64,000 nucleotides of DNA, taken from assembly GCA_001566295.1 (NCBI GenBank), contig KQ964245.1, forward strand, positions 3,291,524 to 3,355,523. The letters are read 5' to 3'. This DNA comes from Microdochium bolleyi. Lineage: Eukaryota; Ascomycota; Sordariomycetes; Xylariales; Microdochiaceae. The notes beneath the pieces were generated by a model. It searched no databases, was not told the DNA's origin, and was given only the letters and a program-made list of their open reading frames with translations. The translations under genes were made by a program, and so were the position numbers. Below, piece by piece: positions 10,220-19,573 of the stretch (positions are counted from its first letter, which is position 1; each line of letters begins with the position of its first letter).

Positions 10220-11933
10220 GAGTATGTTGACTGTGACAGTTCATGGAAGAAAATGGGGCGGGAGAGAAGATATGATGGATTGACAGGTAAGGGGGACATG
10301 AGATCATGAGAACGTCAAGGGGCAACGATCCGGCCTTTGGAGAAGAGACGGATGCTCAAGACACCTTGTTGTCCAGGGTATGAGCCACGAGCCGATGCAG
10401 AAGATGAAGACGTGAGCAGTGGTGTCTTCTGAATGCCTGGCCAGTGCAGCTCAAACTATTCTCCGAGAGAATGAACACGTCCAAGGGTCTGAGGGTAGTT
10501 GCCGGAGAGACTGGTCGCGGTTGCTGAAGAACGAACCCGCACCCTCGGGCCGCAAGCAGTACATGCAGTGCCTCGTGCAGCGGCTCGGGCACGAACGAGA
10601 CTTCCCAAGCATTTGCAGGTGCAAAGGAGGCGGCAGGGTGCACGGTTTACCGATAACCACTCTGGCGGTCGCACAGGAGATTCCAGCAACGCAGGCGAAC
10701 ACCTTATCGAAGGACCGGTCTCGGAGTGGGCATGGGCTGGCAAGGCAGATGATTGACGGCAAACAAGCACATGAGCCGGACGGACAGCTCTGGACTCTGG
10801 AGATGCCCGGGCACACACACCAGCGTCCGAAGCCAAGCCGGGACCAGGGCGACGTATTCCACGGAAGCGGGACAAGGGATAGCGGACAGGCGGACGAGGT
10901 GATGAGCACGGGCGAGGCTGGAATATCAAATCGTACCTTTGTGAGGTCGCGGCAGCCGGCACGGAAGGCGCAGCGGGCGATGACAGCTTTGAGCTGGCGG
11001 GCGTGCTCTGGGCTTCGGAGGGAAGGCGCGCAGGAGGATCGTGGTGGACGACGGCCGATCGGGAGCGCTGCGATGGGTTGCGTTCTGCCATGGATTACGC
11101 CATAGGGCAGGCGGCTTAGCCAGCGTCGGGCAGGGTCGAGGACGAAGGGAGGCCTGCACCACTGCTCGTCGTCGTCGTTGTCGATGTCGTTGTCGATGTC
11201 GTTGTCGGTGGTGGGGGGTCGGTCGTCTCTGTCCGTGGGTTCTTCGTCGTTCGGGAGCCGCTCAGCAGCTCGTGGTCGTCGATGTTCTGGTCAGGGTGGT
11301 GCGTTGGGAGAAGGCAGCAGGCGGCTCTGGCTTGCGAGAGGCGCTGTGTTGGCTCCGGGCGGTTATCAGGCTTGCGCTGGGCTCCGATTGTCCAAGTCAT
11401 TATCGGCATGCATGCATGTGGAGTCTTTGGCCGCAGCCTTTCCACATGCATCGCTGGGAGCACTGCCGCTGCTGGATCTGCACCATCCATCATTCGTCAT
11501 GTCGTGTCGGGCAGTCTCTTTGTTTTTGTTTTTCTCTTCTGCTGCCTTGGACATTGAATTTACCGAAGTCTATTTCTCGCAGTCTCGAGAAAACTTGGAT
11601 GCACTCTGGCTCTGTACAAGATCTGACCCGCTCCTTGCCAATGTCGCTGATCATCACTGCCTGGTGCTCAGAGTCGAATCGTCGAGCACTTATCCCCAGC
11701 TACATATTCTGATGCTGCTCTTATGCTGCACCTATGATTGAATAGCCGCTCTCGCTCGGCCAAAACGCCAATCGACACCCAGCGAGGCACACTTCTACAT
11801 CACTTAGCTCGCACCAAACTGTCTGTCCTGTCGCGTGCTGGGAGCAGGACTTACAGAGTCGCCAGCACAAATCTTGGCATCTTCGCCCTACACAAAGTGT
11901 TCAAACATTGGTTTGTTTCTAGCCCTACCTCAT
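10220..11933. other. Long intergenic region upstream of UFD4
   Basis: This 1.7-kb interval covers the UFD4 promoter/5' UTR and the 3' UTR of the BCKDH E1-alpha gene. Several overlapping frames on both strands (for example 10419-11105 plus and 10456-11091 minus) have no recognisable domain and look like chance openness. It holds a short minisatellite (listed separately) and two CATGCATG stretches near 11410 and 11440. Confidence 0.5.
11166..11216. repeat. Short minisatellite, 12-bp unit
   Basis: The plus strand shows GTCGTCGTCGTT followed by tandem copies of a 12-bp unit (GTTGTCGATGTC), grading into GTCGGTGGTGG. About 50 bp of non-coding simple repeat in the UFD4 upstream region. Confidence 0.75.
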
Positions 11934-13376
11934 CTACTCATCTAAGCTGCTCTTAGCGCCCTCGTATTCCCCGAGATCATACTCCTCGGGGTACTTCTCC
12001 AGGTGCTCGCGCAGCTGGCGCATCTGGTCCTTCAGGTCGGGCGTCATCTCCTCGTAGATATCCTCGAACATGGCCCGAATGGGCGGCTTCTTCTCCCGCT
12101 CCGCCTCAGAGAACGCCTTGAGCACATCCCGTCGTATGCTGTCGCGCGCGTCCTTCTCCTTGGCCTCGTCCCAGAAGCCACGCGACTCCATGTACTTGCG
12201 CAGCCGCGCGATCGGGTTGTCGCGGCGCTTCCAGTCCTCGACCTCGACGCGCGCGCGGTACGCAAAGCTGTCGTCAGACGTGCTGTGGTGGCTGACGCGG
12301 TAGCTCATGGCCTCGATCAGGATGGGCTTGCCGCCGTCCTCGAGCGCCATCTCGCGCGCCTTCTTGGTCACCTCGCGCACCGCCCAGATGTCGTTGCCGT
12401 CCACGCGCACCGTGTCGATGCCGTACCCGATGCCCCTGCTCGCGATGCCGTCGCCGCGGTACTGCTCCAGCGTGGGGGTCGAGATGGCGTATCCGTTGTT
12501 CCGGCAGATGAAGATTACAGGGCACGCCCGTGTGGCCGCGATGTTGAGCGCGGCGTGGAAGTCGCCCTCACTGGCGGCGCCCTCGCCGAAGTAGACCACC
12601 GCCACCCGCGGGGGGAGAGACGGGTCGTTCACGCGCTGCATTTTCAGACCGTATGCCGCGCCTGCGGCATGCGGTATCTGTGTCGCCAGTGGTGACGATA
12701 TTGTGTGCTGTGATCGTGTTAGAAAGGTCTCTCGGCGGCACTCCTCCAAGTGCTTTAGCTTGCAACTTACTATGTTCAACTCCTTACTACCGTAGTGCAC
12801 AGGCATGTTCCGGCCCTTCCCTGGGTCCTTCTTGTTCGCAAATAGCTGGTTCATGAAGTCCGAGAGCGTGAAACCCCGCTGTGCAAACACGCCCTGCTCG
12901 CGGTACTGGCAGAAGATCACATCCTCCTTGTCCAGCACGGACGCCGAGCCGACACTGAGCGCTTCCTCACCCGCCGAGACCATGTAGAAGCTGACCCGTC
13001 CTTGGCGCTGGGCGTCAAACATGATGAGATCCATGATGGATATCCCCAGCATGGTCTTGTAGAGCTTGACAATTTCCTCCTCGCTAATGTCCGGCACGAA
13101 CGACTCGTCGACTATGCTGCCATCCTGGTCGACGACGCGGTACGTCGGCATCGCAGGGCTCTCTGCGCTCAGGTGGAACTTGAGGCTATCGGTGAAGGCG
13201 CTCTTGACGGCGCCCGGGAACGAGACATGGCTCGCGCCTTGCCGCTGGGAGACACTCGACGCTGCTCGGATGGTTGTGCGGCTGCTCAATAGTGGTGATT
13301 GGCATGTTGTGCTCCGGGGCAGCTGTGAGGAAGCGAACCTCCGGAGGGAGGCCCGCGAGTGGACGCTGGCTTTCAT
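11934..13376 (-). CDS. BCKDHA: 2-oxoisovalerate dehydrogenase E1 alpha subunit, mitochondrial
   Basis: E1 alpha of the branched-chain 2-oxoacid dehydrogenase complex: thiamine-diphosphate-dependent decarboxylation of the 2-oxoacids from Leu, Ile and Val in the mitochondrial matrix, with an E1 beta partner that is not in this window. Exons are 13376-12771 and 12707-11934 (459 aa). The 63-nt intron (12770-12708) is a multiple of three without a stop, so the genomic frame reads through; removing it restores the family sequence KELNI-HTISSPLATQ. Seen: ThDP/Mg region GEGAASEGDFHAALN, RNNGYAISTP, and the phosphorylation-loop type SHHSTSDDS. The start at 13376 gives a basic, Ser/Arg-rich presequence (MKASVHSRASLRRF); an in-frame upstream Met at 13463 is possible but adds a less typical leader. 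Confidence 0.93.
   Translation of the reverse strand: MKASVHSRASLRRFASSQLPRSTTCQSPLLSSRTTIRAASSVSQRQGASHVSFPGAVKSAFTDSLKFHLSAESPAMPTYRVVDQDGSIVDESFVPDISEEEIVKLYKTMLGISIMDLIMFDAQRQGRVSFYMVSAGEEALSVGSASVLDKEDVIFCQYREQGVFAQRGFTLSDFMNQLFANKKDPGKGRNMPVHYGSKELNIVSCKLKHLEECRRETFLTRSQHTISSPLATQIPHAAGAAYGLKMQRVNDPSLPPRVAVVYFGEGAASEGDFHAALNIAATRACPVIFICRNNGYAISTPTLEQYRGDGIASRGIGYGIDTVRVDGNDIWAVREVTKKAREMALEDGGKPILIEAMSYRVSHHSTSDDSFAYRARVEVEDWKRRDNPIARLRKYMESRGFWDEAKEKDARDSIRRDVLKAFSEAEREKKPPIRAMFEDIYEEMTPDLKDQMRQLREHLEKYPEEYDLGEYEGAKSSLDE
12708..12770 (-). other. 63-nt stop-free, in-frame intron of the BCKDH E1 alpha gene
   Basis: Donor GTAAGT, branch site TTTCTAAC and acceptor CACAG are all strong. 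Length is 21 codons with no stop, so ORF callers retain it. The 21 inserted residues (VSCKLKHLEEC and onward) interrupt a highly conserved segment, so splicing is almost certain. Confidence 0.88.
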
Positions 13377-13463
13377 GCTCGTCGCTGTGTATTCGGAACA
13401 CGGTGTACTTGCTGGCGTAGTAATCAAAGACGGACGGGAGTGGATTGTAGGCGGTCGGTGCAA

Positions 13464-14730
13464 ATGTTAGAGTATGCGTATACCCTTTAGCAAGAAAGAG
13501 GTGTGATAGTGAAAAGCTGGATGCATGAAGATTGCAACGGCCCTAGCTTGGTGGGCAATTGAGGGAAGCACGCAAGAACGGCTTGCAAGATGGCCGTGAG
13601 CCATTCGTGGCCGCGCGCCCGGTGCATGCCGAAGCAAAGCGGCGGCGGCCTAGTGCCGATGGTTTCCATGTGGGCCCTGCTGAGACCAGCCCGCGCCCCC
13701 GGATTGTGGGGTGCGGGGGTCCCTGGCAGGGGTTCAGTCGACATTCTCCAAATCGTCAGAACAGTCGAGCCCGGGAAATATCTCTAAGACCACGGAACCT
13801 CTGATCCTGAGGATCTTAGGAACAATGATATGAAAACGGCCATGACCATATGTGAAGTTCTTATAAGATAATCAAATCGACGGAAACAGCACAATGTCGC
13901 TTTCTTCTGTGGTACTATCTTTCCACGTTTTCTACTAGTATTTAATGAAAAGTGGAAAGAATATTGACTCACACCAACATTCAAAACAGACGAGTTTCAT
14001 TTCCCGACTGTCTATCAATTGCGATGCAGACCCTATGCCCCCTCAACAAGTATTATCTATCAGCTCGACCTGATCTCGACACCGGAAGTGGCTAAGTGCC
14101 CGGTTGGGTTTTAAGTGTGAGAGGATTCAGTCCAAAATTGAGACGCTATAGTGCTCAGTACTCGTGAGTCGAAATCACACGCTCGAGGGCATGTGGCATA
14201 TCAATGAAGCATCTGATGCTTTGCTATCTTGAGAGTCTTCGTTGGAAAGGACGGTCAATGAACCGGTCACTCTGTGGAATACGTGTGAGGAGGAATCAAA
14301 ACCACTGCCGTAATTGTGAGCGAGTGGTCACTAGCTGGGAAAACATGTTTGTTACGATTCTGTAAGAATTCCACCTGGTCACATAATTCTGAAAGGGCAA
14401 GTACTCTGTAGCGTCGAGCATGAGCCTGAATTCACGTTACAAGTCCATCGTTATTGGAGTAATGCCCTTGAAACTAAAATCATACCTAAAACAGTATTGT
14501 GCTTTGAAATGGAAGTCTGTCACATGTTTATAAAGGAGTGGACGGCTAAAGCCTACCATTTAGAGAGAAGACCAAAAAGGACTTGCAGCAGACTGAAAAC
14601 AAAAAGAAACAAACAGACTTGCAGGAAACGGGGAGACATGAAAAGAACGAAAATAAGAACCGACCAAAAACTTCATCCCAGAAAAACAAGCACCCAATGA
14701 ATCCCAATCTGATACTCCTCGAGATTTGAT
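13464..14730. other. Intergenic region
   Basis: About 1.27 kb of lower-GC DNA between the BCKDH E1 alpha 5' end and the 3' end of the small gene at 14731. A purine-rich stretch (about 14560-14690) probably belongs to the 3' flank of that gene. No ORF with recognisable product, RNA gene or repeat was seen. Confidence 0.5.
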
Positions 14731-15351
14731 CTACATGTCCTTGTACGCAATGGTGTGTTCGGGCACGTATGAGATTTCACGACGGGCAAAGCTTGCCAGC
14801 CGCGTTAGCAGTCGAGCCAAGGCATACCACGCAACCCCCCAGCGCGTTTCTCCCAACAGAATTCCCTACGCAGAGATCCACGCAAAGGTTTGTGCCTCCG
14901 CAAGCCTGGGCCAAGGTTGCGCAAACCGAGACGCGGCAAGTAAACACCGCGGCGCAGCTGCGGCATTTGTGTATGGTTCCGCCATCAACTTCAAAGGTTT
15001 CCAGTTGTATTTCTGGAGACGTAGCTGCCACACTCTCTGGAGGCGTTACTGCATCCATTGTCATGGGCGCTTGGGTTTGATAGCCTTGCTGGTGCTCGCT
15101 GACCCAGGCCGACATACCAGGTCCAACAGCAATGGCCGACGCCCCAGCCTGAGAAGCAGTTGACGATCCAGCAGCCGTCGAAGGGCCAGCAGCCTGAGCA
15201 GCCCTGCACGCACAGAAAGTCAGCATATCACACAAAGTCTAGAAGTCGCCTACTGCGCCGAGTGAGAGGGAACCTACGACTCAGCACCTTTCGAGCGGGA
15301 GCTCTCATTGCTCTTGGCCTTGCTGCTCTTGGAGCTCGAAGTGCTAGGCAT
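14731..15351 (-). CDS. Small unknown protein with a CxxC motif (inferred three exons)
   Basis: I do not recognise the product. Proposed exons 15351-15278, 15203-14946 and 14791-14731 encode 130 aa. Exon 1 is Ser/Lys-rich (MPSTSSSKSSKAK), exon 2 Ala/Ser-rich then acidic (SPEIQLETFEVDGG), ending at a CRSC pair; exon 3 encodes ARREISYVPEHTIAYKDM. Intron 1 has donor GTAGGT and acceptor GTGCAG. Intron 2 (154 nt) has a good branch site (CTGCTAAC) and acceptor GGCAAG, but a poor donor, GTTTAC. It is preferred because the phases match and the joined sequence HKCRSCAAVFARRE is protein-like, whereas reading through gives a Cys-rich 168-aa tail of doubtful composition. CxxC may be half of a zinc site. 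No signal peptide or membrane segment. Confidence 0.5.
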
Positions 15352-16528
15352 GATGTCGAGTGGGCTCGAGCGGCTTCGAAGCTGTGTTATCGCGTGTTGT
15401 TATATTTTTATGTCGATATGTGCTGAGTTGGATACCGGGGTTGCTGCTTCATGCCAATTATGCCAATATCTCATCGACCTCCCCTCCTCCCTTCTTGAAT
15501 ACCCGAATCTCCAGGGCCAAGGTCGTTGTGTCATAGGCATGCCGCCTGATCTTTGCCCTTCTGTGCCACGGAACTGTTTTCTCTTCAGAACGTGATCATG
15601 CCACGGTGAAGCTGTAAGCTGCGCTGGCGGTGCACGGCTTTGAAAGGCACAGAGGCACTGAGAAGTATGCTCAAAGAAAGGGTCATCCGAGTCAATGTGG
15701 ACACAGGGCCTCCAGAAGTGCAACATTGGCGGAATTGTATGGTTGTTGCCACCTGGGCACGTTCTTGGACGAGCGTTTGTGGGTTTGAGGACATTGTGGT
15801 AGTCCGAGGCACGCGTTCCTTCTGTCCTTTCACAGTTTGTGACACAAACTACAGCAGGAAGATTGGGAAGCGTGTGCGACGCGGGTCGTAATTGCAAGCC
15901 TCCGGCCTCGATAGACAGTCCTTGTGCCACATTGTGGTAGAAGTCGGCACTCGTATTCGACTCTGCCTCCCGCCGCTGATGGTCTACCTAGTGTACTCTG
16001 AGCTTAGCACGCCCACGCACCTGTATGGCTGCATGCCTTCCACATGCATTTGCGCCTCCATGATTTCATCGAAGCGCCACAAGTTCATGCCTGTGATCAT
16101 GTCATAACATCATGGACTGGGATACAAAGCTTGCTGAATAATCGCTAATGGCTATATTGCATGTCCCGGACAGCCACTGTAAGACGACAGAACAGCTTGC
16201 GTCTCTGGGAAACATACGACGAAGCAATGCCTCATGTCTCATCACACCCTCGAAACTCCGAATGAACGCCTAATCTGAACTAAAAAAACCCATCCGCGCC
16301 CCGTGATGTGATATAAAAGCAGAATACCCGGACCCATTCAGTGCTCCCGCGCGTGACTTTACGTGTTAGACGAACAAAAACGCCGCATATAGACCCCCCG
16401 CTTCCTGGCCACTGGCGCTCAATCGAGTGTAAAACAACGTGCGACGCCATATCGCGATTGTCGTGCCGGTCCCAGGAGACGACAGAAAGGTCCAAGGCCT
16501 TTGTACTAGAACCTCGACTGAATCCAGA
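15352..16528. other. Intergenic region
   Basis: About 1.2 kb holding the promoter of the small gene and the 3' flank of the TCP11-family gene. Frames on both strands (for example 15400-15930 minus) lack any recognisable domain or splice pattern; nothing else was seen. Confidence 0.5.
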
Positions 16529-19500
16529 TCATGCCGGAGTTGTCATGGTATCAGAGCTCGCTGAATCGGTGCTGGAGACAACCTCTAGTGCAATGGCTTC
16601 CCAGACATTGCGGTGCGCTTCTCGGTCAACAGTGCCCACCCGGGCCATCTCGTCGACGATATCGCGCACCTTCTCTACAAACTCTGGCAAGCCGAGTCCC
16701 GCAAGCTTTTCGCCGGCAGTGCTGGTGACCTTTATCTTTTCGCTCGTAGAGTTGGCCTGCAGACGTGCCAGCATGTGGCCGCGAACGCGTGTGAGTAGCA
16801 ACCTGAGCACAGGCTCGCGGGGCTCTCCGTTCTCGTTCCTGGCATCTAAACTGGCCGTGAGGACTTTATGGACAAGAGCACGCAGATGTGTCTTGGTAGC
16901 GGTGGGCATCGAGCGACCAGCCTCCAGGGCAGCCATTATGCCATCCACCGCAGCAGACACGCTGAGGTTCTTGGACTCGTCAGTCATAGCTTCCAGTACA
17001 ATAAAGATACGGCCGGCCTCGTTTTTCCAGGCCGCGCGCACATCACGTTTGAGTATGTTCTTGCACTGCAGCAGAATGGCACCTGCCGTAGCTATGCGCA
17101 GTGTCTGCAAGCCTAAACGTGCTCGGCGCTTTGCGTCCAAGGTGAAGGTGGCTGGCATTGTCGCCAATGGTGCTGCTGGCTGCGTGAATTCGTCGAGAAG
17201 CATCTGCCAGTAGATCCTGTCCGACGTCGGCCTGGATCGTGTGTGGTTGATCCCCTCAGGATCACGTCTTGTGACCTCTGCATAGACCTTGTCGTGAGCG
17301 GCACGCCAGGCTGCCTTTGCGGAGTCCAGGGTGACCAGGCCATCTTCAAGGTCTTCGGCAAATTTCTTTGTCTCGTAGGAAATGGCCTCCTCAAGAAGCT
17401 TAGGCCTTGCTACTTGCAATAAGTAGTTCGCGTAGTCGTAAAGCATGGTGTCAATGATAGCGATCAGTGCCTCCAGACGATCCACCACGTGCCCGTTCCT
17501 CATTTTGTTGTTGACAAAATCTCTGACCTGCTCATCCCGTACCGGCGCACACAGCTTGGGCAGTAGCGAACCCATCGAGGCGAAGAGCTTCTCATAGGAG
17601 AAGCTGCCTGCGAGGAATTGCCGGCGAGCAACTTCGGCATCTAGGATTTCCCCAATAAAGGTGTGCATCGATGTGCCAGGTCGAAGTAGACGCTGCAATC
17701 TGTCCTTGATGTATTGGGTCATGATGAGGAGGTAACGAAACTCCCTTTCTTCGTCATGCTCGCTAGTTCGCAGATCCTCCAGGATAGGAGCCATTCGCAG
17801 TTTGTGCTGCTCCTGAAACCACTCATACTCGATCTTGTACTCGCGGTTGATCGCGAGTTCGTGGACAATGATCCTATTGTCGGGGAGGATGGGAGGATAG
17901 GTTGGGTGATCGATCGCCTGCTTAAGCACACGATTGCGGGGAGGAGTGGGAGGTGGAGTCAGCGTCCGCAGTTGCGTGGACACAACCTCGGCTGCCATGG
18001 CATGCGACGCAAAAGCAGCATCGTCGTTCGAGTCCTCAGCAAGTCTTGGTTTTCGGTCCCCTGCGGCTCTTTTGGCAGCCCTTGCCCTGCGCGCTTTTTG
18101 CACAGCCTCAAACACAAGCTTCTTGCCTTGCTGTGGCCCTGCTAGCTTCTTTATTCTAACCATCAGCTTGATCTGGTTGTCCTGGATGCTTTCGCGGTAT
18201 GTGTTGGTGACTGCCTCTTCCGTCATGCCCTTGACAGACTCCAGGATGGCGTCCAACTCGACGAACTGCATCAACATGATGTCGATGAGTGCATCAGAAT
18301 CACGCGCCTTCCATGCAATAAAGGCATTGTGGAAAGTCGCGTAAGCTTCGGGCAAGGCCTCGCGCAGCGCAGGTGGAGGCGTGTAGCAGTTCAGTGACGT
18401 CAGCCTGGACAGGATGTTCTCAAAGGTGATGAGAAGGTCTCGTGCCTTGCCTACCAAGTCGTGCAACTGAGGATTGGCGGTGTCATTCTTGGGGATGTAC
18501 TGGCCCTGCACCGAGCTACTCTGAGCCCGAGTCTTCTGTTGTTCGCTGTCGTTGTTGCTCAACACCTGATTAGGGTGGCCTAAAATCATGAAAGCACTGA
18601 GAAACGTCCGGACAGCTGCCATATCGGTAATCGAGCCAATCTCTCCTTCCCTAAGGCCACAGACGCGGAGGGCTGATGCTGTGGTCATGAGTACATCTTC
18701 TTGTGCCAAGAGCTCGACGACGTTTTCGAAAGACGTATCACGGACACCATCAATGTTGAGACCGAGTTTGGAAAACTCTCGCACGGCTTTTTGTCTGCGT
18801 GTAGAGCGCCACCACCATTGGATGCGAGACACAGCCGTGTCTTCGCTGAGGGGCGGAGACTCCTGTTCTTTCACGTCAGGCAGCACCTCGAGGCTTGGCT
18901 TTTTCGCACCAAGACTCTGTCCCCTGGATCGCCGCGCAGCTTGTGACTTGCGCAGGTTCTCGCGGCGTTTCTCAGCTTCGGCAAACCGCTGCTCCATCGA
19001 CTGGCGCAAGTGGCGGAGCTGCTGCTCTCTCGAGTCTTTGATAGCCTCCGCGCGAGCCTTGGCACGTTTTACTTCTTCGGCGCAAGTAGCAACAATCTCT
19101 GCGAGGTTCTTCTCACGAGCCTGTGCCGCTGCTAATGCTCGTTCCTCTGAATTCGAGCTCTTTTGTGCCGAGGCCTTGGCCAAAGCTGCCCTTAGTCGGA
19201 CCTTCTCTGCGTGCGCGGCACGATCTGCGAGCCTAGCTTTGCGATCTTCAAGAATGGATGCGCGGCGAAGCTGCTGCGCGAGGTATTTACTTTGGGGTCC
19301 ATCCTCTTGAGTGAAGCCAACGGACCCTCTGGAAGAAGAGATAGAGTTGCGCCGAGAGGATGCAGCGGAATCCTTGCGCCGCGTTTGTGAGGGTCGGTAG
19401 AACCTAGCCGCAATATGAGGAGGCGGGGTGTAGACACGCGGGTTGTGTTCGTCATCGGCGGCAGCGGCGAGGTCGTTCATGGTCATGTCCGCGGAGGGCC

Positions 19501-19573
19501 CCGGTTCGGGTGAGCCTACTGACTCCTCGATGTTACGAGCAGGGTCGCTCAGATCGGTAGAGGGACGACGCAT
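16529..19573 (-). CDS. TCP11/SOK1 family protein
   Basis: Single-exon gene, 1014 aa from the ATG at 19573. The frame stays open another 118 codons upstream, but that stretch has a non-biological composition, so the MRRPSTDLSDP start is chosen. An acidic/Ser-rich N terminus is followed by a long charged coiled coil (about residues 105-225, dense in Ala, Glu, Lys, Arg), a short IQ-like segment (SRIQWWWRSTRRQKAVREF), then an all-helical C-terminal two thirds characteristic of the T-complex protein 11 family, including FRYLLIMTQYIKDRL. In yeast, SOK1 overexpression suppresses loss of the cAMP-dependent kinase; mammalian TCP11 acts in sperm cAMP signalling. A role in PKA-related signalling is therefore known for the family but not demonstrated here. 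No signal peptide; cytosolic. Confidence 0.85.
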   Translation of the reverse strand: MRRPSTDLSDPARNIEESVGSPEPGPSADMTMNDLAAAADDEHNPRVYTPPPHIAARFYRPSQTRRKDSAASSRRNSISSSRGSVGFTQEDGPQSKYLAQQLRRASILEDRKARLADRAAHAEKVRLRAALAKASAQKSSNSEERALAAAQAREKNLAEIVATCAEEVKRAKARAEAIKDSREQQLRHLRQSMEQRFAEAEKRRENLRKSQAARRSRGQSLGAKKPSLEVLPDVKEQESPPLSEDTAVSRIQWWWRSTRRQKAVREFSKLGLNIDGVRDTSFENVVELLAQEDVLMTTASALRVCGLREGEIGSITDMAAVRTFLSAFMILGHPNQVLSNNDSEQQKTRAQSSSVQGQYIPKNDTANPQLHDLVGKARDLLITFENILSRLTSLNCYTPPPALREALPEAYATFHNAFIAWKARDSDALIDIMLMQFVELDAILESVKGMTEEAVTNTYRESIQDNQIKLMVRIKKLAGPQQGKKLVFEAVQKARRARAAKRAAGDRKPRLAEDSNDDAAFASHAMAAEVVSTQLRTLTPPPTPPRNRVLKQAIDHPTYPPILPDNRIIVHELAINREYKIEYEWFQEQHKLRMAPILEDLRTSEHDEEREFRYLLIMTQYIKDRLQRLLRPGTSMHTFIGEILDAEVARRQFLAGSFSYEKLFASMGSLLPKLCAPVRDEQVRDFVNNKMRNGHVVDRLEALIAIIDTMLYDYANYLLQVARPKLLEEAISYETKKFAEDLEDGLVTLDSAKAAWRAAHDKVYAEVTRRDPEGINHTRSRPTSDRIYWQMLLDEFTQPAAPLATMPATFTLDAKRRARLGLQTLRIATAGAILLQCKNILKRDVRAAWKNEAGRIFIVLEAMTDESKNLSVSAAVDGIMAALEAGRSMPTATKTHLRALVHKVLTASLDARNENGEPREPVLRLLLTRVRGHMLARLQANSTSEKIKVTSTAGEKLAGLGLPEFVEKVRDIVDEMARVGTVDREAHRNVWEAIALEVVSSTDSASSDTMTTPA

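Noticed and set aside
10419..11105. Plus-strand frame of 228 codons upstream of UFD4
   Set aside because: No domain, no hydrophobic core, and overlapping minus-strand frames of similar length; GC-rich chance openness.
12003..12695. Plus-strand frame of 230 codons inside BCKDH E1 alpha
   Set aside because: Antisense of conserved enzyme sequence; composition is the complement of the real gene.
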